DNA from: Tolypocladium sp. Sup5 PDA-1
Taxonomy: Eukaryota > Ascomycota > Sordariomycetes > Hypocreales > Ophiocordycipitaceae
Direction: 5' to 3'
Assembly: GCA_000750105.3 (NCBI GenBank)
Contig: JPHH03000077.1
Coordinates: forward strand, 62,001 to 126,000
DNA: 64,000 nucleotides
The position numbers and the translations under genes were made by a program. Position 1 is the first letter of the stretch. Each line of letters begins with the position of its first letter. Under the pieces are notes generated by a model. The model did no database searches, was not told the DNA's origin, and saw only the letters and a list, made by a program, of their open reading frames with translations. This document shows positions 55,432-64,000 of this stretch, piece after piece.

Positions 55432-56592
55432 TCAGTACTCATCGCCCCGCTTCTCAGCTGTCTTTGACTTTGGTGGGGCTCGTCGCTTGCGGCTTCGCTC
55501 CTCTTGTTCGATCACTGGCACAGCGGCAGGGATGAACTCGACGCCGCGGTTCCGGCTGTTTGGACGGGCGTGCAGCTTGCGGTGGTTGTTGAGGTTGTCC
55601 TGGCGGTTGAACTGGTCCTTGCCGCAGAACTCGCAGGAGAAGCGGTTAGGGCCTTCACCATGGAAACTGGAGTGGCATTAGCTTCTGTGCTGTGAGAGAG
55701 AAGGGGTGGGAGACACTCACGTCTGCTTGTGGCGCTTGAGGTGCTCGTTGCGGCGGAAAGCCTTGTGGCACCCGGGGTAATCGCACTTGCACATGGCCCG
55801 ACGGACGACGTCCACGGAAGCTCCATCGCTCTGTCCGGAAACCTTTCTTGACGCTCGGATCTGGGCTCTCTGAAGTTCTGTCGTCTTGCGCTGGATCTCG
55901 TGGACCATCATCTTGCGATGGGCGCGCAGGCGGCCAGGCGAAGGCGGGCAGTGCAGGTGGTATCGTTCCATGGGCGACACAGAGTGCCGCTCTATCTCCA
56001 GGGCCTCGAGGTCGTGAGGTGCCAGGCTCTTCTGAGGGAAGAAGGAGATGGGGCTGTCGTTGGCACATGACCACGTCGACGAGGACTCGGCCATCTCGGA
56101 GCCCGAGAGGCTGTGAGTGGGCGTCATCATGAAGGATGTTGGGCCCATGGCTGTCTGAGGCGACATGGTGTACATGGGATAGGGGCCAGAAGGTGTGACA
56201 GAGCCCATCGAGTGTTGTGAAGCCATGTTCATCTCCAACATGTGGTCGTAGTCGGGAGTGGCCATGCCGTCAATCTTCTTCATCGGCGTGCTGGGGAGAC
56301 TGTTTGGGAATGGCATATGCTCAGGCTCTGGCTTGACAGCACCGAACATGTACTTGGACATGTTGTTGGAAGGAGACGTAAGCTCGACGGGGTGCGAGCC
56401 ACCGAAGGTGCAAGCACTGTCAAACCCGAGGCTGAGTTCGTTTGGGGTCGATCGTCGCGAGGTAGGCGTGAACGGGTCGTAGGCCGAGGAGGCGGACGAG
56501 AAGCTGGTTCCAGTAGAAGGGCAGGACATGGCCTGGCTGCACATGCTGAAGCTGTCGTCCATGTCGAACCGGAAATCCGATTCGAATTGCAT
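55432..56592 (-). CDS. C2H2 zinc-finger transcription factor
   Basis: Predicted 368 residues from exons 56592-55721 and 55666-55432. The 54-nt intron (donor GTGAGT, acceptor CCAG) splits the zinc-finger region and joins KRHKQT-FHGEG in phase. Residues 1-230 are rich in Ser, Pro, Met and Thr, as in activation regions. At the C-terminus CDYPGCHKAFRRNEHLKRH is a classic C2H2 finger; CEFCGKDQFNRQDNLNNHRK is a second finger, followed by ARPNSRNRGVEFIPAAVP and a basic tail EERSRKRRAPPKSK that can serve as a nuclear signal. This is a DNA-binding regulator. I cannot place it with a named factor; the fingers do not match what I know of BrlA. A long gene-free upstream region and upstream ATGs suggest strong control of expression. 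Confidence 0.9.
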
Positions 56593-59500
56593 GATGGCGA
56601 ATAAAGGAAGGGAATATCTTCAAAAGAAGATGGTGTAATAGATGATGAAGGATTCTTGTCGAGAACCAAGATAAGAGTTTGTGCAACTCAAGAAGCATGC
56701 ACGACACACTTACACGATATGCCTCAGGATGTAGTAATGTAAAGCTTGGGTGTGAGAGGCAGGTGTGGTTCTGGTCGGGAATGCTTTTATTCACGAGGGA
56801 CGCCCCTGAAGATATACCAGAGAGGAGGAATGAGCTGGTGGAGGAAGATGCCGACGGGCCTGAGACATCCAAGGTGCAGATCAACCCCGGCCGATCGTAA
56901 GACCTGGTGGTGCTGAGCAGGAGAGACGCCGAGAGACAGGTGGTGTGGTCCAGTGCCAGAGTGGAATGGACAAAGAGATAGGCGAAAGAGTCAATAGATC
57001 GGGATGGGTAGGGCGATCCAAGGAGGGCGGCGGCAAGGCGGGCAAGCGTTGGACTCCACCAGGACTATCGGTGGTAGTCCGTATAGATTGATGTTTTGGA
57101 TATCCGGTGCTGTTTCTGAGTCCCCTCGACACTGTCAGCTCACAAGGAGAGGTAGAAAGGGAGCAGATCAGCCGGGCTAGTTATAGAGGAGTCCGCGACG
57201 ACGAGAGGAGGCCGGCCGGGGCGTGGCATGGACCCATAGCTCCCATCCATCCCCATCGAGTTCATGGGCCAACGCTGAGCAAGCTCCATCCGGCCTGAGG
57301 GATCGAGGAGGCACCTCGGCCAGGGCGCTAGAGCCAACTGCATTTTTCCGAAAAGGAACAAACAAAGGCAGTGCGTGCGCCGGTTGTGTGTGAGCGAGTG
57401 TGTATAGTAGAGGCGTGCGCGACGTATCGAGGTCGGCCTAAGGTGTGGATGCTGAATTGGCCCGCTCGGTGGTGGATGGATGGATGGATGGAGGATGGAG
57501 GTGGATGGGGTGAGGTGGGAAAAAGGGAAAGAGAGGATACCGCCAACGGCGCCTGCTTCCCTCACAGCGGGAGGGGCGTGGGACAACGACTCCATCGCGC
57601 CCTCGGTCACCTCGCTGAGCTCTCCTCTCCCACCTGCACAGCACAGCGCCTCCATCCCAACCTGCCTACAGCATGTAGTCCTATCCCGGCATCAGACCCG
57701 TCAAGCCAAGCCAGTCGCCACAATGGGGGCTTGGGGCCCTTGGGGGGCCATGAGGCACGACGCATCTCGGCCGGCGGGTGGAACGGTACCTGCAAGCTCG
57801 CTCGACGCACGCCAGTGCACCACCGCGCCACACCACCTCCAAGCATCCCAGGTACCCACAGACTGCCAGGAACAGTGCCATGGCCCCAACTGGCCCACGC
57901 AGGCGCAGACGCAGTCGCAGCCGCAGCAGACGCAGCGCGCATCACTTTTGGCCATGGATGACGGGATGGTGATAGATCGGGTGGGGGCCCTGCTTGCCTG
58001 CATGCATGCATGAACGGTCGCTGCCGAGGCCCGCTCCCTCAGCTCTTCCCATCACTTGTCCGTCGCCCGCGCTCGCCAGTCGCAGGGCAGTGAATCAGCA
58101 CCAGATCGGACGGGCAATAATTAAGGTACGTACCACAAGGCCAGGGCTCAGGGACCGAGGGTCCTAGGGCCTTGGCCCCCTCCCTCACCTTCCAGGCACA
58201 GAAACCTGCCGATGGAGCCATCGCCATCAACATCACCATTGTCACTGGCATGGGCACAGACGACAGACGACAGGCGGCATCCCACACAAGCGACCCCCGG
58301 GGGCATTCGCACACATGACATGGCGGCCACGGCGTTTCCGCTGCGGCCCTGCCAGCTTGCCCGCCTGCCCCGGCCCAGTCCATCCTACTCAGCTGGACAT
58401 TGGACGTGGGTTGGTAACAGCTCATCGTCGTCCGTCAGCTAGCGGTACTCACTCGCCGCCGTGGAATGGGCGCTGTCCTGGAATGGAGAGATGGCAAATT
58501 TCCCCTCCAAAACATCGTTCGTGAGTGAGACAGCCATATCTCGCCGAGAGGAACCGAGGAGGGGGCACTGGTGGTCCAGTGACAGTCGTCCCGGGTGCTC
58601 ACCAGAGCCGCGCCACTGCCCTCGCAACTGTGAAGAAAGGCGAGTGGGGTTGCGCGCAGCGAGCCCAAAGTCACTTGTCGACGGCGGACAGATGGGTGCT
58701 GCGCCGCTCTAGCGTTCTCGCCCACAGCGAGCGAGGCGACTTCTCGCAGTCCGTCTACTCCGGCCCCAGGAACCGGAAAAAGAAAAGAGAGTTTCGACCT
58801 CCTGTAGGTCTTACACAGCCAGAGGGCACTTGGGACGTGCCATCTCCCCTTCCAGGCAACCCGTTCAGGAACAAGGCAAGGGCAGCGGCACGTGGAATCG
58901 GGAAGAGGGAGTGATGAGAGTTGGAGTTGATGGAGATTCCCGTCTTCCCTCTCAGCTTTTCGGCCGGCCTGCGCGAGCCTCGAGCTTCCAGCTTTCCCCA
59001 GGTTCAACCGCCGGTGGGCTTACGCTGTCTGCCATTGACCTCCCCTGCTAGCCCAGCCTTGGCCGGGGGTGCTTGCGTGATGTCATTCCAAGACCTGGTC
59101 CTCCGTCTTCACACCACACCTGTGGTGGTCTGTGGATCGTGGATGATGGACACGACATCAAGCGACTGCCGTGGCTGAACAGCCCACAATTTATTAGGGC
59201 CATACGAGCCATTTCTTGAGATCCGAAGAAGCGAACCCTGGACTAGCGAAGTGTATTCCACGACGTTTTCTTGCCGAAGCCTCCAACACGAGGCTTGCCA
59301 GACAGCTTTCGGAAGGTCTAGGCACAGTCCGCTTCCTCGGCAGTTGGTGGCTTTGCAACCTCGACCCAACTCGCCGGTAGCGACTACAGCGTCCCTCTGC
59401 TTGGTACAAACAGCTCAATAAAATTTCTCACAGGTTCTGGGAAGCTCCGCCGGCAATGGCTACTTTGCTAGCTACATATCACTTACAGCAAGGTGGAAAG

Positions 59501-62500
59501 GCTTTGTCACATGCGCCAGGCTTGGCGTATTGAGTACATGAGCCGAGTCCAAACTGGGAAGCAGAGCTGCGGCGTGGCGGCTCAAAGCAAGGCGCCCGCG
59601 AAGCTCACACCGAAGAACAGGACCCCATTCGGAAAGCTGTCTTTTTTGACATGTCTCTTTCCCGCCCCTGGATGGCAAAATCCCCGGAGGTCCCCGTTCT
59701 AAATGGCATCAGCTCAGGGAAGCAGGGTTGCATTGGAGATAGCCGACAGTGCAAGGGTGGATCCCCTTGTTGCTTGGCCCTCGCCGACGTCCCACGTCCC
59801 GGCAATGCTGGAAGCCCCAGCTCGAAGCAGGCAGAGGGAGCTCCCGCAGCTTGATGCACTAACGCACGACCGACGGCCCTCTTTTCAACTTTCGACTCTG
59901 TATGCAGAGGTCAATTAAACAGCAGCTGCACGCCCTGCGGCTTGCGATGGGTCACCGTGGGGATGAGACCTGCCAACCAGCACGAGGGCTGCGATGCGTC
60001 CACAAGACGTCATGTGAAGACCAGAGTGAGTGCATGGGCTCTGCTTATCGCAGCGGGTGTTGTGCGTCTTGTCTTGGCCGTGCTTCTGCCAAACGACCAC
60101 GATCCCTAGACGGATACGCACGTGAACTGGGATGGCCATAAACGTCCCGAGGGAGCGGCAAACAGAGCCAATACAACCCAACCGAGGGGAGGGATGAGAG
60201 GTAACGGCAGTCCCATCTCTCGGCGCAGAGCTCCGGTAGCTCTGCTGGTCCGTCGTCCGTTCTAATGCCGCCCGCACTCCCCCACTCAGCCACGGCGCCA
60301 CCAGGTACGCAAGTCCATTCATTCATGCGGCCACCAGCCGTTGAACTTTAGCTCGCGTCTGATGGCGTCTGACGGCGTCTTCCGGCGCAACTCAGCGGTG
60401 CAACGGCCGGGCCAGAGCAGCTGGTCGTTCGGCATCCCAAAGGGTCATTGAATCACGACCACTGGCACCTTTACCCTGGAGTCTGTCCACCTCAACCTCA
60501 GTCTTACTACGGCTAATATGCATCTCCATTTACCCCGTTCACCTCTTGCAGATGTGACGAGTCCGCTGTCGTCGTCGATTCTCAGGCCATATGATGGAGT
60601 CCCACCATCTTGGCGACGAAGCGTCACCGGAGCGACAAATCCTCCTTCAGCTGGCTCGACCACCCCAAGACTCCTCGCAGGCGCTCGTCAACCCAGATAC
60701 GAGTGATCAGTCATATCCGAGCACTAGTTTGCAGCAGTCAACCCCAGCAATCAGACAAAGGCCACTCCTCGCCGACTTGGGCACGCCGCATCAGCCTATG
60801 GTTGCTTTTTCTTTGTGCTTCCCGCATCTTGTCTGATGGAAGGGGTAGCCGATCTAAGTCTCCACCAAGGGGGGCACGTCGACAAGCAAGACCACCACCC
60901 CCGCCTGCTCTTCTCTTCTTGCATCTTGCATCGACGGACTCACAAGGGATAGGGAAACATGGCAATTTCATTCTGAGCCCGAAATCCCTTGAGGAACAAC
61001 TGCATCCCTGGGTTAGGTACCCCACCCTGATCATACAACCACCCCTGGCTGGCTGCTGCTGTCAAGTTCAAATCTTTCCGGCTCTGTCACGCCACTCCCC
61101 CTCCTCCTCCCCTCGGCCCCTCTCCATCTGTCATGTACTAGCTGAATGGATATTAGCCCAGTAAGACACCATGAGGATGGCTCCCCTGTCCCTCTGCCGA
61201 TTCTCGTCGACTCCAGGCTGCTTTACCCCTGGATCCGATCTCTTCCCTTTATTGGTCTTGAACCTTCTTTACCCTTTGACGGGTTGATGTCCGTTTCTCC
61301 GGCTTGCCTTTAGCAACTGGTATTGCAACTGGTGCGGGGGATCTAGCTCCGCAGTCGAAAGCTGCGACTCAGATTGGCTGCCCGGCTCTGTCATACTTAT
61401 CTCTCGGCAAATATACCGAGATCCCAATGACCTGGTTATGGTGCCGCCTTCGACTGGCTTGGCCATCCCGGCCGATTGGTATTTTTCCCCCAGCGCGTTA
61501 GTCTCCTAGCTCGGCTTGCTTACCGCCGCCTGGGCATTTATGCGCTCGTTCGCTCCGCTGTCTGCGGCTGTCCCTGTGAATCCTGGGCCCGTGATATCCT
61601 CAGCCTTATACTCCGTACTTGGCTCTGGTAACGTACCAGAGCGAGCGGGCCGCTGAACTGGGGCCGATAGCCGTGTATACCGGGAAGCAGTGCGTGGCAG
61701 AACGGAGCATCGTCTGTTGAACTGTTCAACGTGGCGCCCTGGGCAATAGCTAAGGGACATATTCTTAGAACTCCAGTCTTATTGTGCTATTGGCCCGGGT
61801 GAACTGCTCGTTGCCTTTCGGCTGGTTCGACTTGGCATGCCGCGAACCCCTGTCCTTGTCAGTACGTCGAAAGTGCGGCTAAAAGCGGAAAGTTCCACGA
61901 CTGGAGGCTATGCGCCTCTACACTGCCCAGACGCCAGGAATGCCCTGCTTTGAACCTGGTCAATATTCTCTCCACTACTCGTAGGTTCGTCAGTGTTTTC
62001 CATTTCAATCCACTCTTTGTGAGTGGTGACAGAAGGCATCACGAGCCTGAGAAATTCGTTTGCGGTGGTGGTTGTCGGTGTGGCTTTGCGAAAGGTATTG
62101 GAGTTGGACGTTAGCTCCTTGGTTCTTGCAAGGCGTCGCCATACGGGCAGCGACGGGAGTTGCTAATCCACTCGATAGGAAACAACCTGTTGGCGATGCT
62201 TGAGCCCTTTCGAAGATTTCTCACTGCGACATTTGCACAGAGTCGGGCTGAGTTAACGTTACCTCTCGATCACTTGGTGATTACAACGTGCCAGCATATA
62301 TATGGGAAACACCTTTGAAATTGCTGAAACCCAGAGCTGAATCACGACAGCGTCCAGGCTGTCCTGGATATGCTCGCGAGCCTGGAGGGCTGTCAGCGAA
62401 GCATGGAGATGCCCTGTTGCCGCTGCCAAGGACGCCCGGGAGATCCCTTGGTGCCTGGAGTGTCGCTGCCGTTGACAGTTCGGGCGGGAGGGAGGCCACC

Positions 62501-64000
62501 GAAAACCTGCTCGCATACGGAGTAGTTTCCCCCCGAGGGCCAAGTCTCTAGCAGCAGAATCAGGGACAGAGTTGACCAAGCACAAAACGTCCCGTCGGAT
62601 GTACGGAATATTGGCGTACGGTTCCCACATTTGCCGGGTACCCGTTTCGGTTGGGTATTACGGAGTACAGGTCCGTCCGGCCTCGCCGTGAACGCTCCAC
62701 CAAACGGCCAGGGGTAATGGTCGTGCGAGATCCATCAAGGCTCGGCAGCTCCATCCATTCGACGAGGCGTCCAGTGCTGGTGTGCTCCAACTTTAGAAAC
62801 CAACTCTGGGCAAATACAAACCCATACGCACTCGTATTGGCCTGTGCCCCAGCCCTGCGTTAATTATTAATTAGCCCTTCTGCCGGAAGTGGGCAGCGAG
62901 GTATGCATAGCGGGCGGCGAAGCTTGCGATGGAGCCTGCTCTCTCTCCCGTCGTCTTCGGAGGCAAGGGGCGTTGGCCGTTGGAACTTGGCAGGCACGCT
63001 CACGCCCACCAGCAGGCACGCGCCTTCGCTGGCATCTTGGCGTCTGTTTGCTTCCCATAAGAATGACAGTTTGGTTCACGCGGGCTACCTAGGCAAGGGT
63101 GGCCGAAACTCTCGTACGATCCACGACGGCCAAAAGCCCTCGAGCCCACTCTTTGCGGGCTCGGCCCGCTGTAGGTCGCTCTGGGGACTGCCTACTGCAT
63201 ACAACGTCCGGACGACGGACCACGGATGCGCAGCATGCAGGTTACAGAACGACTTCCCTCCCTCCGTCCCAGGAACCGGGAACGCCGGGCAGGGATGCGG
63301 CGCGGGAGTCCTCTTTCGTACGATTATCCCCGGCGGCGCCGCGGCCGGGACCCCCTCTGACTCCGCCGGGGTGGTCGATGGGCGATGCCCATTGCCCAGA
63401 GCAGGCCGGGATGCGGCGGATGCCAGACAATGGCCAGCCCAGCCCAGCCCGTCAGGGGGATTGAGTTTGAGCTCTTGTAGTCCGTACGGTGGCGCAGGGG
63501 TCTCTTTGTTCTCGGGCGCCCAGCAAAGTTGACGCATCACTAAAACGGTGGTGGGAGAGGTGCCAGTCAGTCCAGTCCAGCCAGCCAAGGACGCCAACGA
63601 CTGCCGGGTCAGTGGGCGGGGGACACTCTTGTACTACAGTACTGCCTTGGGGCCTTGGAGACTCCATGGCCTATGGTTTAAAGTTTAATGGGACGCGCGC
63701 CAGCATGGGCCCCCTGGCCCTCAGAACTGCGACTATCGAGGATTAGCCCTGCAGCGTTCAGACGGTGGCTGCCCGCTTCCTGGGCTCGCTGAACTAGCCA
63801 CTTTTGTGCTGACAAGTTGGATTCCGGCTTGCATACCTGGATCTGGCCGGCGGTGACGATGATGGCATTGATGGGATGGACTCGACAAGTGATCGCGGTC
63901 CCGTGCGCTGCTGACGAGGATCGGACGGTGTGCGATTAACAATAACACCGGGTTTCGATTTTGTACGGCCGAGAAATGGATTCAATGTTTATGCGTCACA
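56593..64000. other. Long upstream region of the C2H2 factor gene, no supported gene
   Basis: 7.4 kb to the window end. It includes a GTAAGT donor on the minus strand at 56708-56713 that may open a 5'-leader intron, a GGAT tandem at 57474-57493, a short CATG/TGCA run at 58001-58013, and three copies of the TACGGAGTA motif (61609, 62516, 62659). All frames are short and overlap on both strands. It may hold a long 5' leader, enhancer-like sites or a non-coding RNA; nothing more specific can be said. Confidence 0.5.
57474..57493. repeat. GGAT tetranucleotide tandem
   Basis: Four perfect GGAT units and a fifth ending in G, inside a purine-rich strand. Confidence 0.85.

Noticed and set aside
55432..56592. 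Naming the C2H2 factor as BrlA
   Set aside because: The finger sequences and the tail after them differ from the BrlA pattern I know, so no symbol was assigned.
57140..57655. 171-codon minus-strand frame upstream of the C2H2 gene
   Set aside because: His/Pro-rich low-complexity sequence from the GGAT repeat; no motif.
1..64000. tRNA, rRNA and CRISPR
   Set aside because: I looked for GGTTCRANYCC-type B boxes in both orientations and for regularly spaced repeats; near matches (for example around 33143 and 40555) lack a matching A box or stems.
1..64000. Secondary-metabolite or defence gene cluster
   Set aside because: No synthase, NRPS, terpene cyclase, cytochrome P450 or NLR-type gene is present; the neighbouring genes belong to unrelated pathways.

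Overview
This window is nuclear DNA of a filamentous ascomycete, most likely a Sordariomycete and probably from the order Hypocreales. Four things point there: short (45-136 nt, mostly 50-70) GT-AG introns with CTAAC-like branch sites, GC-rich coding DNA, typical fungal families (2EXR proteins, a GPR1/FUN34/YaaH transporter, a Vnx1-type antiporter, a cellular RNA-dependent RNA polymerase), and large intergenic spaces with microsatellites. I see no operons, tRNA, rRNA, CRISPR array or intact transposon. The order-level guess is inference.

Layout, left half. The window opens inside a minus-strand M1 aminopeptidase that has a second, in-frame upstream exon encoding a mitochondrial-type leader. 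It continues with a secreted six-cysteine protein (3394-4164, minus), a Tcp11/Sok1-family protein with an IQ motif (4808-7861, minus) and a rhodanese plus tyrosine phosphatase of the Pyp1/Ptp2 type (9525-12501, minus). After 4.85 kb without a convincing gene come a DUF1989 (urea carboxylase-associated) protein (17355-18483, plus), the proteasomal ATPase Rpt6 (18931-20161, minus) and a Vnx1-like vacuolar cation/proton antiporter (21685-25210, plus).

Layout, right half. A 2EXR-domain protein (29370-30848, plus), an alpha/beta hydrolase with an N-terminal dimeric-barrel region (31118-32785, minus) and a small secreted protein in three exons (33346-33911, minus) are followed by a possible cryptic gene at 34202-34829. 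Next are a cellular RNA-dependent RNA polymerase (36413-40469, plus), a membrane-anchored F-box protein (40853-42325, plus), a secreted alginate-lyase-family enzyme (42712-43980, minus), an AlcS-like GPR1/FUN34/YaaH membrane protein (46364-47470, plus), a possible small gene at 48872-49192, a large F-box-like/leucine-rich protein (49643-52029, minus) and a C2H2 zinc-finger transcription factor (55432-56592, minus). The last 7.4 kb has no convincing gene.

Genes working together. There is no clear biosynthetic or defence cluster. The themes are protein turnover (aminopeptidase, Rpt6, three F-box-like or 2EXR proteins), signalling (Tcp11 protein, MAPK-type tyrosine phosphatase, C2H2 factor), ion and metabolite transport, RNA silencing (RdRP) and secretion. 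Exon coordinates were built by hand by matching reading phase across GT-AG sites. The two gene models called cryptic and the 3' end of the 2EXR gene are the least certain.
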